Below, in pieces: positions 1 through 7,604 of a stretch of 20,122 bases of DNA. The stretch is from the IMG/VR virus record IMGVR_UViG_3300030329_000184, positions 1-20,122 of that record; one strand, written 5' to 3'. The DNA comes from a virus. The notes beneath the pieces are model-generated. The model saw only the letters and a list, made by a program, of their open reading frames with translations, was not told the origin of the DNA and made no database searches. A program made the translations under genes and the position numbers. Position 1 is the first letter of the stretch; every line of letters starts with the position of its first letter.

Positions 1-1703
1 GAGCATTTTCACCTATACCTACTCCTTCAGCACCAGTTGTATTAGCATCCATTGCCTGTCTGCCAACTGCTACATTACCAGCGCCTGTGGTGTTTGCATA
101 TAAGGCTTGATAACCAACTCCTGTGTTGTTGGATGCTGTCGTATTGGCTTGTAAAACCTGTCTGCCCAAAGCTGTGTTACTTGCGCCTGTAGTATTAACT
201 AACATGGCTTCCCTACCAACTACAGTATTGTGATTAGCAGTAGTGTTTGCACTTAGAGCATCTGCTCCAATAGCAACATTGGAGTGTCCTGTGGTATTTG
301 CATCTAAAGCACCTTTACCAACTGCTACCATTTCCGAGCCTGTGGTGTTTGCTCCTAAAGAAGCATATCCAATGGCTGTGTTGTTATCGGCTGTGGTGTT
401 AGCATCTAATGCATTTCTTCCCACTGCCGTGTTGTTTGCTCCAGTCGAATTAGCGTTCATTGAATTTCGACCAATAGAAGTGTTTCCATCGGCTGTTGTA
501 TTGTTAGCTAATGCTTCTTCTCCTACTGCCGTATTGTGTGCGCCTGTTGTATTATCTAGCATAGCTAAATGACCAACGGCTACATTAGTTCCGCCAGTTG
601 TGTTTGCTCCTAATGCACCATAGCCCATTGCGGTATTCCAAGAAGCTGTTGTGTTTGCGTCTAGCGCTGTAGCACCAACAGCTACGTTTTTTGTTCCTGT
701 GGTGTTTGCTTGTAAAGCATCTGAACCTACAGCAGTATTATTGGCAGCAGTATTTGCTCCTAAAGCATCTGCTCCAATAGCAGTATTAGCATTGGTTGTA
801 GTATTAGCATCCAATGCCCTCATTCCAAGTGCCGTGTTTGCTACACCAGTTGTATTAGCAACCATTGCATCTTTACCGACTGCTACATTTGAATATCCTG
901 TGGTGTTTGCTGTTAAAGCACTTTTACCGACTGCCACATTATTACTTGCTGTGGTGTTTGCTAATAAAGCGTTTTTACCCATCGCAGTGTTGTTGTCTGC
1001 TGTTGTATTAGCATATAAAGCCGCATAGCCAACCGCAGTATTACCATCACCAGTTGTATTACCACCAAGAGCCTCTTGACCAAATGCTGAATTATCACCA
1101 CCAGTTGTATTAGCATCTAGTGATTGATAACCAAAGGCATTATTATTAGTACCTGTAGTATTTGCCGCTAATGCACTTGTACCAACTGCCGTTCCTGTAC
1201 CTGTGGTGTTAGCCTTTAAAGCCTCCGCACCAACTGCTGTGTTGTTTGAAGCAGTTGTATTAGCTTCTAAAGCACTTTGACCAAAAGCCGAATTAGATGC
1301 TCCTGTGGTATTTGCTGTTAAAGCATTATATCCCATACCTGTGTTGTTATTAGCTGTAGTATTCGCATCAAGAGCGTATGTTCCCACGGCTACGTTTTGT
1401 GTTCCCGAAGTATTTGCACCTAATGCTTCAGCACCAATGGCTGTATTGTTGTCTGCTGTTGTAGCTGCATCCAAAGCTTGGTATCCCACTGCAACATTTC
1501 TTGCACCAGTTGTTGCTAACAACAAAGCTGCACTACCAACGGCAACGCTGGTTGTTCCAGTTGTTATTGCACCACCTGCATTGTCTCCCACTGCGGTATT
1601 GTCCGATCCCGTTGTAAACGCATCAAGGGCGTTCTCCCCTATGGCTACATTATCCGTTCCTGTGGTCATGGCTGTACCGAGCGATCCAGAACCTAGACCG
1701 ATA
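1..1703 (-). repeat. 51-bp in-frame tandem repeats of the fibre gene
   Basis: About 33 imperfect copies of a 51-bp unit encode NTAVGxxALxANTTGxx. The GCxxxTACxACxGG core of each unit is conserved while third positions and the two variable dipeptides drift. A few units are 48 bp (for example near 1190 and near 750), so length changes are whole codons. The array is coding and continues past the left edge. Confidence 0.9.
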
Positions 1704-2128
1704 TTGCCTGTACCGCCTGTCATATCGAGGACATCAGTTACGGCAGCACCTGCTCCCGCGCCATCGGCAACCACCATCTTAATTCCGCCATTCGGAATAA
1801 CGACATTAGCGCCTGTGCCTTGAGATATTGTTACTTGATAACCCGCACTATTTTGAATAATCCACGTTTTATTAACGGTATTCGGTGCGAGAGTTACTGT
1901 ATTGGTTGCGGTGATTGAGCCTGCTAAAGTTAAAGCGTAGGCCCTGGCAGCATCGGATGTGCCGTCTGCCATCGTAATAGTGTGGGAAGTCCCGGTAATG
2001 GTTTCTGAACCAGATCCCCAGGCTTCTGCAATGAGTTCTAAATTTGTATTGGTGCTTGTGCCCCAGGTTCCCGATTCGTCACCTGTAGCAATTTCTTTTA
2101 ATCGTAAGTCGTTTACATAGGTTGCCAT
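1..2128 (-). CDS. Tail fibre / appendage with YadA-like head repeats, 3' end outside window
   Basis: The ATG is at 2128-2126 and the frame is read to the left edge without a stop at every place checked, giving at least 709 codons. Residues 1 to about 140 form a non-repeated N-terminal domain (MATYVNDLRLKEIATGDES..., a TWGTSTN segment, an HTITMADGTSD-like segment). This type is common at the base of marine phage fibres and probably attaches to the virion. From about residue 142 the protein is an array of about 33 repeats of the form NTAVGxxALxANTTGxx, usually 17 residues, occasionally 16. The pattern resembles the left-handed beta-roll of YadA-type adhesin heads. I infer a long trimeric stalk or fibre for host adsorption. 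A GAGG Shine-Dalgarno lies 7 bases before the ATG. The receptor-binding C terminus, if any, is outside the window. Confidence 0.85.
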   Translation of the reverse strand, partial: MATYVNDLRLKEIATGDESGTWGTSTNTNLELIAEAWGSGSETITGTSHTITMADGTSDAARAYALTLAGSITATNTVTLAPNTVNKTWIIQNSAGYQVTISQGTGANVVIPNGGIKMVVADGAGAGAAVTDVLDMTGGTGNIGLGSGSLGTAMTTGTDNVAIGENALDAFTTGSDNTAVGDNAGGAITTGTTSVAVGSAALLLATTGARNVAVGYQALDAATTADNNTAIGAEALGANTSGTQNVAVGTYALDANTTANNNTGMGYNALTANTTGASNSAFGQSALEANTTASNNTAVGAEALKANTTGTGTAVGTSALAANTTGTNNNAFGYQSLDANTTGGDNSAFGQEALGGNTTGDGNTAVGYAALYANTTADNNTAMGKNALLANTTASNNVAVGKSALTANTTGYSNVAVGKDAMVANTTGVANTALGMRALDANTTTNANTAIGADALGANTAANNTAVGSDALQANTTGTKNVAVGATALDANTTASWNTAMGYGALGANTTGGTNVAVGHLAMLDNTTGAHNTAVGEEALANNTTADGNTSIGRNSMNANSTGANNTAVGRNALDANTTADNNTAIGYASLGANTTGSEMVAVGKGALDANTTGHSNVAIGADALSANTTANHNTVVGREAMLVNTTGASNTALGRQVLQANTTASNNTGVGYQALYANTTGAGNVAVGRQAMDANTTGAEGVGIGENA

Positions 2129-2152
2129 CTTATGCCTCTATTTATTTAATTG

Positions 2153-2181
2153 ATTATAGTCTTTATCCGTCTATGCCGCAA
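2153..2181 (-). promoter_or_regulatory. Possible sigma70-like promoter for the fibre gene
   Basis: On the minus strand a perfect TATAAT (2158-2153) sits 17 bases after TTGCGG (2181-2176), which matches three of six bases of the -35 consensus. It overlaps the stop of the preceding gene and lies 25 bases before the fibre ATG. The perfect -10 and ideal spacing support it, but the -35 is weak and no regulator site is visible. Confidence 0.35.
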
Positions 2182-3064
2182 CATCTGTCCAGTCCGGTGA
2201 TTGAGATTCGTCTATTTCAGTCCAGTTCGGTGTTTGAGAATCGCTGATCGCGGCCCATTCAGCATCTTGTCCTGGAACAATTTCACCCCACACAGTTAGC
2301 TGGCTGATTTGGCCTGTTCCGTACAGCCCCGTCAAAGAAACAGGAGCATCGCCCGAAATACTTAAATCCCCAAGAGCGCTAGTTCCTGCTACTCCCGTAA
2401 GCGAGACAATATTAGTGGTGTATATCGTTAGACTGCCTAACGCTGAAGTTCCCGCTAATCCAGTCGGATAAACATTGGCACCACCCGTTACAGTTTCATC
2501 GCCTTGAGAAACCGTGGAAGCGGTACCACTAACACCAACAAGAGCGACACCATTAGCAATAACCGTGCCAACTGCTCCTGTTGCCGCTACGCCTGTTTCT
2601 GCGACATTGGCATCACCCGTAACAGTCTCAGTGCCTAAAGCCGTAGTGCCCGCTAGTCCTGTTACAGCCACATTTGCAACACCTGTTGCGGTAAGAGAAC
2701 CAACCGAACCTGTTGCTGCTACTCCTGTTTCTGCGACATTTGCAGCACCTGTTATGGTTAAAGAGCTTACTGCCCCTGTCCCTGCGACACCTGTCTCTGT
2801 AACAATTGCCGCACCAGTAGCTGTTAAACTACCAACGCCACCTGTTCCAGCGACACCTGTTTCTGTAACATTTGCTGCGGCACTAATACTTAAAGAGCCA
2901 ACAGCTCCCGTACCAGCAACACCTGTTTCTGTAACATTTGCTTGTCCTGTTACAGTTAAAGAACCAACACCACCTGTGCCTGCAACACCTGTAATATCTA
3001 CAGGTATAGCCGAACCCCAGCCGGCTTGACCCCAAGTGCCTCGACCCCAGCCAGTTAGCGACAT
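2171..3064 (-). CDS. Beta-repeat virion protein with eleven 22-residue repeats
   Basis: This 297-aa protein has a short Trp/Gly N terminus (SLTGWGRGTWGQAGWGS). It then has eleven consecutive 22-residue units of the type TGVAGTGAVGSLTxxGxANVxE (residues 25 to about 260). The C-terminal tail carries three short SQxPxW-like units (QDAEW, SQTPNW, SQSPDW). It is rich in Gly, Ala, Thr and Val with no Cys, as in extended beta-solenoid or fibrous virion proteins. This N- and C-terminal design recurs in marine phage genomes next to fibre genes; its exact role is unknown to me. It probably forms part of the tail tip or a fibre. It starts 7 bases after the stop of the upstream gene with only a weak TAGG ribosome site. 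Confidence 0.8.
   Translation of the reverse strand: MSLTGWGRGTWGQAGWGSAIPVDITGVAGTGGVGSLTVTGQANVTETGVAGTGAVGSLSISAAANVTETGVAGTGGVGSLTATGAAIVTETGVAGTGAVSSLTITGAANVAETGVAATGSVGSLTATGVANVAVTGLAGTTALGTETVTGDANVAETGVAATGAVGTVIANGVALVGVSGTASTVSQGDETVTGGANVYPTGLAGTSALGSLTIYTTNIVSLTGVAGTSALGDLSISGDAPVSLTGLYGTGQISQLTVWGEIVPGQDAEWAAISDSQTPNWTEIDESQSPDWTDVAA
2279..2992 (-). repeat. 66-bp in-frame tandem repeats
   Basis: Eleven units of 66 bp (the last one shorter) encode the TGVAGTG...ANVTE repeats. Units 1 to 5 (right side) are the most alike, and units 6 to 11 are increasingly diverged, including one with SGTASTVSQGDETV. This gradient suggests recent duplication at the N-terminal end. Confidence 0.85.
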
Positions 3065-3071
3065 GAGGTAC

Positions 3072-3503
3072 CTACGCTATTCTAATAACAGCGTTACTTG
3101 CGTCTGCGGTTGGGAAAGATATTGTAAAGCTACCCGCTGTGCTTGTTTTGTTTCCACCGAAATCAAAAACCGCAACTGCTGGATCACCAGTGGCTGTGTC
3201 ATTATAAATCATGCAGCCTCTTGCCGTAATTGTGCAAGTACCAAACGTCAAATCAGAGAAATCAGTGAACGCAGTTGTCCCCGATGTGCTAGGGTTGACA
3301 TTTGTTAAAGCTGATCCGCCCGCACTATAGTTTGTGCCTGTTGCCTCTTGGTTAGTGGAATAAGCTGTGGTAGAAGCACTCATAGTCGCAGAGCTAGTAT
3401 ATAAAGCGAGCTTGAAAGAATTTCCTCCAGATGCTTTAAAGTTATGTACACCTTGCAGAAGCTCACTTTTGAAAGAAGTACACATTGCTTGTGTTATAGC
3501 CAT
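3072..3503 (-). CDS. Conserved virion-associated protein, tail region
   Basis: This 143-aa protein starts MAITQAMCTSFKSELLQGVH, followed by a Thr/Ser-rich beta-type body (KLALYTSSATMSASTTAYS, then FTDFSDLTFGTCTITARGC). I recognise this layout from many uncultured marine phage genomes, where it lies beside tail genes without a proven function. There are no membrane segments or signal peptide. A good AGGAG site is formed by the last codons of the upstream gene (Arg-Arg-Leu), and the start shares one base with that gene's TAA, so the two are probably translationally coupled. Likely a small tail or appendage component. Confidence 0.65.
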   Translation of the reverse strand: MAITQAMCTSFKSELLQGVHNFKASGGNSFKLALYTSSATMSASTTAYSTNQEATGTNYSAGGSALTNVNPSTSGTTAFTDFSDLTFGTCTITARGCMIYNDTATGDPAVAVFDFGGNKTSTAGSFTISFPTADASNAVIRIA

Positions 3504-3793
3504 TATAGTCTCCTAATAATTTCCGCAAGGTCCTTATGGCCCTGCGCCTCTAATTGATTACCTATTGTACACATGTGGTTTTTTATCGCCTCTTTCATGT
3601 AGTAGGTAATAACAAATTGACACGTTTTTTTAAAGGCATGGGCTTGTGCTCTAATTGGATCCGGCGCTGTGTCGCTCACCGAAACTAATTTATTAGTAGC
3701 CATTTCAGCAACTTCTTCTACTGTATGGCCTCTACCATGTGTTGTCTTTACTCCAAGGTTTCCTATGGAGAGTGTAAATGAATCAGTTTCCAT
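3503..3793 (-). CDS. Conserved small phage protein, mostly helical
   Basis: This 96-aa protein has a beta-like N terminus (METDSFTLSIGNLGVKTTHG), then a helix (TVEEVAEMATNKLVSV) and a long amphipathic helical part (AQAHAFKKTCQFVITYYMKEA, ending EAQGHKDLAEIIRRL). Similar proteins are frequent in marine phage tail regions, but I know of no assigned function. It overlaps the upstream gene by one base (TAATG) and the downstream gene in the same way, so it sits inside a coupled string of tail genes. The Cys-poor composition and the absence of known motifs leave a structural or assembly-helper role as the best guess. Confidence 0.65.
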   Translation of the reverse strand: METDSFTLSIGNLGVKTTHGRGHTVEEVAEMATNKLVSVSDTAPDPIRAQAHAFKKTCQFVITYYMKEAIKNHMCTIGNQLEAQGHKDLAEIIRRL

Positions 3794-4497
3794 TAATATT
3801 TCTCTGGTTCCGGTGGACCAATGTCTTGTCTCCCTGAAATGCCAGAAGGCTTCTCTTCCTCCATGACATCGGAAAACTTTCCGACGACCAATTCACCTTT
3901 GTCTAAATATACTACAGGAGGGTTATCAAGTCTATGGTAGCCATAGAGCTTTTCCTTTAAAGGGATGTTCGTATCTAGCATCGGGGAACGAGCGCCAATG
4001 GACACGTCCATTCCTGCGTCCATGCACTTAGACAACCAAAACTCACAACATCCTCTCCCCGATTCTCCAAAATAAACATTCGATTTATAAGCAAAATCTG
4101 CGCCAAAAAGACTAAGTTTTCCAACCTTTTTCCACAAGGCAAAAGCAAGGGCATAAGCGATTGTGTTGTTCAAGTATGCGCAACCTAAGTCTTTAACAAC
4201 TTCTTCCAGGGGAAACAGTTTAATAGCTGGAACCCGACTATCGAGCTCACAAGAATATACTGGGATTTCTAGTCTTGGAAGAGTTTTTCTCATTACTTGA
4301 GTTTGTGGGCCTGCGTCAAATGTGTCAAAGAAACGTGAAACAGGATCCATTATAAACACGCGATCACACTTAGTAACTGCGCACATAGAATTAATGCCCC
4401 AAACCTCATCGTACTCCTGACTATGAGAAAGACTCATGTGAAAATCCAGTTGGCTTTGCCCCATAGCAACCAGTGCAATGTGTTTATTTTCTAGCAT
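3793..4497 (-). CDS. Rossmann-like protein, possible sugar-transfer (DUF115-like) enzyme
   Basis: This 234-aa protein begins with a beta strand and glycine turn (HIALVAMGQSQLDF). It continues with EVWGINSMC and DRVFIMDPVSRFF (residues 31-57), and has NNTIAYALAFALWKKV followed by KLSLFGADFAY (residues 110-137). The alternation of hydrophobic strand, Gly/Asp turn and helix, and the LFGADF motif late in the fold, resemble DUF115/MptE-like Rossmann proteins linked to glycan transfer. That is a weak, memory-based match. The C terminus is Pro/Glu-rich and probably disordered. Its start directly abuts the preceding TAG. Placement among tail genes suggests a virion or host-glycan modifying role, but a structural role is equally open. 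Confidence 0.55.
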   Translation of the reverse strand: MLENKHIALVAMGQSQLDFHMSLSHSQEYDEVWGINSMCAVTKCDRVFIMDPVSRFFDTFDAGPQTQVMRKTLPRLEIPVYSCELDSRVPAIKLFPLEEVVKDLGCAYLNNTIAYALAFALWKKVGKLSLFGADFAYKSNVYFGESGRGCCEFWLSKCMDAGMDVSIGARSPMLDTNIPLKEKLYGYHRLDNPPVVYLDKGELVVGKFSDVMEEEKPSGISGRQDIGPPEPEKY

Positions 4498-5169
4498 CTA
4501 TTGCTGTTGTTGTTGTCGCGGGTTGACAAAAACCCTTTGCCTATCAAAGCGGTTCTCATCTCTCGTAGCTCTTCCTTCCATTAAAGCGGTTGTTCTAGCA
4601 AGATTTTCTTGAAAACGCTGTTCAAAAACATTGGTTTCATTAATGTCTTGCTTCATAAAAATACTGGCTTCTACCAAAGACCCATACAACAACAAGTCAG
4701 GCGCGTTGTCTGAAATCCAGGTTGTGCCGCTATCTCCAGCCGCTGTTAATGAAGCAGGCTGGTACAGATAATGTAGTTCAAACGTTAAATTAGCGTTAGG
4801 TGTTGGCGCTAAAATAAAGGTGTCGTCATCGAATTGTCCATAATACTTAGGTACCCCGGTCGTTGAGGCTGCTTGGGTATAGCTGCGCATAAAACTAGGG
4901 TGTTTTAGCAGTAAGTAAGTGTATTTACTGTCACTGTCCAACACAGCCAAGCTCAAAGGTGCAACAAAATCGGAAGGTGCAGACAGGTACTGGTTCCCTG
5001 ATGAAGCGGTTCCGGTTACGTTTTTACGAAAAACATTAAGCTCAATTGTATTAAATATACGGTTTTCTGCTTGCTTAATAAATGTATCAAGCGTATTAGT
5101 AAAAGTTGTCTCAGAATTATCCATGTAATTCTGAATCGCTGTTTTCATTCCACTATAAGTAAAGCTCAC
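4498..5169 (-). CDS. Head-tail connector / adaptor protein (second copy)
   Basis: This 223-aa protein begins MSFTYSGMKTAIQNYMDNS and continues TLDTFIKQAENRIFNTIEL (residues 26-44), then FRKNV, SAPSDFVAPLSLAVL, and FILAPTPNANLTFELHYLYQP. It has a helical LLLYGSLVEASIFMKQD region and ends in Arg- and Gln-rich helices (QQQQQ). This helix-beta-helix plan matches the phage adaptor proteins that form a ring under the portal (SU10-adaptor-like family as I recall it). It overlaps the upstream gene by four bases (ATGA). It likely continues the portal channel or docks the tail. Assignment is by pattern only. Confidence 0.65.
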   Translation of the reverse strand: MSFTYSGMKTAIQNYMDNSETTFTNTLDTFIKQAENRIFNTIELNVFRKNVTGTASSGNQYLSAPSDFVAPLSLAVLDSDSKYTYLLLKHPSFMRSYTQAASTTGVPKYYGQFDDDTFILAPTPNANLTFELHYLYQPASLTAAGDSGTTWISDNAPDLLLYGSLVEASIFMKQDINETNVFEQRFQENLARTTALMEGRATRDENRFDRQRVFVNPRQQQQQ

Positions 5170-5927
5170 GATGTTGGCCCTGCTGTTGCTGTAGATCCGC
5201 CACCGGTAATGTCTCCGGTTGTAGCGGTTCCTGTTGAAGTAAATTTATATTCGTTATCGTCCACAACTGTTATTGTATATCCATTTGAGCTTTCAAGCAC
5301 GGTTGTTGTTATTCCATCAAACGCTTCGGTGCTACGAAAACGAACTGTGTCGCCCGTGGTCCTGTTGTGCTTAAACTCGGTCACATGAATTATAGCATTT
5401 TCTCCCGAAGCCGCTGTTCTAAAAGGGTTTAAAGGCAATAGTGCCTGAGCGGGACCCACTGAAACAAAGGCTCCTCCGCCTCTTGCTCCACTTGTGCCTG
5501 TTCCAGCAACGGCTGAAAAAGTGTAGGTATCCGCGTCAACCTTTGTGATCGAATAAGCGTCTGGATCAACTAAAGTTCCACTGGTGAAGCCATCAAAAGC
5601 CTCTGCTCCTCTAAAACGTACTTTGTCCCCGGTACTTCTGCCGTGGTCGTCTTCAAAAACTTTAATAACCGCGCTTCCCGCTGTTGAAAGAAAAGGATTA
5701 TTGGTCAGTAAAGCATCTGCCACCGGCTCTGTTCTAGCGGGACGGGGGTTGCGCAAAGCTTCCGCGTCCGCTGTAAAATGAGGTGGGTTTAATTGTGGGT
5801 GCTTAGGGCTCCACTGATCTGGGCCAACTAAAAATCCGTCCCAGGTCTTTTTCATGTCCCTTAAACGATAACGAAACCCAGATATATCACAAATACCCCA
5901 AGCCTTTTTTCCGCTCGCAAAAGCCAT
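5166..5927 (-). CDS. Virion protein with an internal duplication, between two connector genes
   Basis: This 253-aa protein has residues 1-50 resembling a zinc-ribbon-like start (MAFASGKKAWGICDISGFRY, then VGPDQWSPKHPQL). Two homologous beta modules of about 64 residues follow, at 78-141 and 168-232. Both contain TGDxVRFRxxEAFDG and a YxITxVDxxxYxF strand pair. In relatives I recall, the N terminus has two Cys pairs; here only Cys13 is visible, so metal binding is probably lost. A Thr/Gly-rich tail ends the protein. It is coupled by ATGA to the following connector gene and by one base to the preceding one, so it probably belongs to the neck or tail hub. The exact function is unknown. Confidence 0.6.
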   Translation of the reverse strand: MAFASGKKAWGICDISGFRYRLRDMKKTWDGFLVGPDQWSPKHPQLNPPHFTADAEALRNPRPARTEPVADALLTNNPFLSTAGSAVIKVFEDDHGRSTGDKVRFRGAEAFDGFTSGTLVDPDAYSITKVDADTYTFSAVAGTGTSGARGGGAFVSVGPAQALLPLNPFRTAASGENAIIHVTEFKHNRTTGDTVRFRSTEAFDGITTTVLESSNGYTITVVDDNEYKFTSTGTATTGDITGGGSTATAGPTS

Positions 5928-6598
5928 TAGATAATTGTCCTAGACGGCAAAAAACGAGAGCTTACTGTGTCTATGTTTTCAGAGGCGGCTCGTGCCCATT
6001 CTTCGTCATAGATTTGTTTGAGCATTTGCACACGATCCGGAGTTCTTTTAATAGCTATATAATAAGCCAGTCCCGCTGCCATAGCTGGGAGAAACTCAAA
6101 CGTTATTTCCAGTGTATTAGTAAAAACGCCCGCGTCTTGTATGCGAGTTAAAGCATAGTAGCGAAAAACATCTGTGGAGTTTTCTGGTGCTGGATATAAA
6201 TACAGCTTCGGCGTTATGCTTTTTTCTACATAAAACTGCGTCGGCCTTGATTTCGTGCTCTTGTTTGGAAGATAGTGGTAATCACTACGACTAATCCTGT
6301 CTACTTGATAATCGGTGGTTGTTCCCCCAGAAGTGCGACGAATAACAGCGGAGAGCACATTAACTAGATCCGTGTCAAGATCATAGCTGGTAGTGCCTTC
6401 TGTTAAAGACTCCGTTCTTTCAACAATAAGCCAAAGATTTAATCCGCGATTCGCCCACTCAGCGAACATAAGATTAAGGGACCGCCTAGCTGTTTCCAGG
6501 TCGTAGCCGGTCCTTAATTCTAGTCCGCAACGTTCAAACGCTTCTTCGATCAACTCGTCGACGTTTAGATCGAACGTAGTTGTTCCTGACGTAGCCAT
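5927..6598 (-). CDS. Head-tail connector, P22 tail-accessory-factor-like
   Basis: This 223-aa protein begins with helices typical of portal-closing factors: DLNVDELIEEAFERCGLELR and LETARRSLNLMFAEWANRGL (residues 10-52). A beta part follows (TSYDLDTDLVNVLSAVIRR), then KSRPTQFYVE and PKLYLYPAPENSTDVFRYY, and a C-terminal helix with FLPAMAAGLAYYIAIKRTP. The same order is known for P22 gp4-like accessory factors and related adaptors that bind beneath the portal after packaging. The P22-type portal elsewhere in the window supports this. It starts one base inside the stop of the upstream gene (TAATG). Confidence in the connector role is good; the exact family is inferred. Confidence 0.7.
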   Translation of the reverse strand: MATSGTTTFDLNVDELIEEAFERCGLELRTGYDLETARRSLNLMFAEWANRGLNLWLIVERTESLTEGTTSYDLDTDLVNVLSAVIRRTSGGTTTDYQVDRISRSDYHYLPNKSTKSRPTQFYVEKSITPKLYLYPAPENSTDVFRYYALTRIQDAGVFTNTLEITFEFLPAMAAGLAYYIAIKRTPDRVQMLKQIYDEEWARAASENIDTVSSRFLPSRTII

Positions 6599-7020
6599 TA
6601 GTTATTAGGTGCTTCGTAATACTTATTGAACTCACACCAAACGGTGTATTCGTTCCCCGCATCAGCGGTGGACGGAACTACTAAGAGAACGTCTCCTGTG
6701 TATCCTGATGCTTCTGTATTAACTAGACCTCCAATTGAACTAAAGTCAAACATGTTGTCATAGGCTAAAGTCAAAAAGGTAACGTTTGTAGTTGCGTCCC
6801 AATCAAGAGATGCAGGTGCGTCAGGCGCTCCACTACAGGTGTACCAGATTTTGTTCAGCGCCACATGAGCACATGTTTCTTTATTAGCAGACTGGTTCAA
6901 AGCGGAAACGTCAACTAATGTTGTGCTACTGCCTGTTCCATCTGAATAAACAGAACAATATGTAACCAGTTTCTTATCGTAGTCGTATTGAATAGTTGGT
7001 CCTGTGACTGAATCAGCCAT
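6598..7020 (-). CDS. Small probable virion protein, beta-rich
   Basis: This 140-aa protein (MADSVTGPTIQYDYDKKLVT...) has short beta-like segments, a LTLAYDNMFDFSSIGGLV stretch, and TGDVLLVVPSTADAGNEYTVWCEFNKYY near the end. There are no membrane segments, signal peptide or recognised motif. The ribosome site is near perfect (GTAGGAGGTGA, 4 bases before the ATG), which suggests high translation, as expected for a structural protein. It lies between a likely decoration-type protein and the first connector gene. A head-closure or head-surface role is possible; I do not recognise the family with certainty. Confidence 0.55.
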   Translation of the reverse strand: MADSVTGPTIQYDYDKKLVTYCSVYSDGTGSSTTLVDVSALNQSANKETCAHVALNKIWYTCSGAPDAPASLDWDATTNVTFLTLAYDNMFDFSSIGGLVNTEASGYTGDVLLVVPSTADAGNEYTVWCEFNKYYEAPNN

Positions 7021-7030
7021 GTGTCACCTC

Positions 7031-7537
7031 CTACGAATCTGCGAATGGTGTTACTATAGTTCCTGATCCAAGAATGAGTCCTTCAACAGCATACTTAGCA
7101 GAAGCCATCGCAGTTACTTTTACAATACTGCCAGCAAGTCCGCCCTTAGTGCTTCCGTTCATAGTAATAACATCGTTACTTGAGCCAGATATAAAGGTCT
7201 TCCCTGTTGAATCATCGACTCCAGTATAAAGGCCGCCCACAAACTTATCTGTGCCATCGGTCAATATGTCCATGTCTGTCGCCGCTGTAACAACTATAAA
7301 TGTAAAGGTAGCGCCTAAGTTATTGGTTTGGTTAGGATCGTCGTCCGCGCCTGGTGCAGTCGCAACAATAGAAGGCAGTGTAAACTTGCCGTCTGCATCA
7401 TTGGTTATTAAGACCTTACCGGCATGAGAAGCTACTGTCAAAGACGTATCAGCGGTCAAACTGACTACGTTAGCGTTCCCTGCGGAAATAAAACCAGCCA
7501 ATGATTGAACTGGTCCCGAAAAGGTTGATTTAGCCAT
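7031..7537 (-). CDS. Probable capsid-surface or tail beta protein
   Basis: This 168-aa protein starts MAKSTFSGPVQSLAGFISAG. It is rich in Ala, Gly, Ser, Thr and Asp with alternating beta strands (VVSLTADTSLTVASHAGKV, then ATFTFIVVTAATDMDILT, and SIVKVTAMASAKYAVEGLIL). The FSGPVxSxxGF opening and the body resemble small virion surface proteins of marine phages that sit just after the capsid gene. A strong AGGAGG site lies 6 bases before the ATG, directly after a hairpin with a T-rich tract, which makes this the first gene of the tail-side block. A decoration or head-fibre role is inferred from composition and place only. Confidence 0.6.
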   Translation of the reverse strand: MAKSTFSGPVQSLAGFISAGNANVVSLTADTSLTVASHAGKVLITNDADGKFTLPSIVATAPGADDDPNQTNNLGATFTFIVVTAATDMDILTDGTDKFVGGLYTGVDDSTGKTFISGSSNDVITMNGSTKGGLAGSIVKVTAMASAKYAVEGLILGSGTIVTPFADS

Positions 7538-7549
7538 AATTTTCCTCCT

Positions 7550-7604
7550 GAGAAAAAAATAAGTCCTACCGTCTTGGCTTGTCTGCTAGGTCAGTCTGTA
7601 GGAC
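7550..7604 (-). terminator. Hairpin with T-rich tract before the tail-side genes
   Basis: On the minus strand GTCCTAC (7604-7598) pairs with GTAGGAC (7569-7563), a perfect 7-bp stem closing a 28-base loop. It is followed at once by TTATTTTTTT. This is the shape of a factor-independent terminator or attenuator. The long loop is unusual, and the next gene's ribosome site begins within 10 bases of the T tract, so partial termination between head and tail genes is likely. Confidence 0.5.

Noticed and set aside
1-1703. CRISPR-like array of regularly spaced repeats
   Set aside because: The period is 51 bp throughout with degenerate repeats and no unique spacers, and the whole array is one open coding frame.
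243-1823. Long open frames on the plus strand rich in Ala, Val and Pro
   Set aside because: They are antisense shadows of the 51-bp fibre repeats: repetition keeps a complementary frame open. They show no ribosome sites and no sensible protein features.
2514-3029. 171-codon plus-strand frame with repeated VPATPVS units
   Set aside because: It is the complement of the 66-bp repeats of the minus-strand beta-repeat gene, and the minus frame has proper N- and C-terminal domains.
7563-7604. tRNA or tRNA-like structure suggested by a 7-bp stem
   Set aside because: Only 42 bases lie between the stem ends, with no anticodon or T arms; the following T tract fits a terminator.
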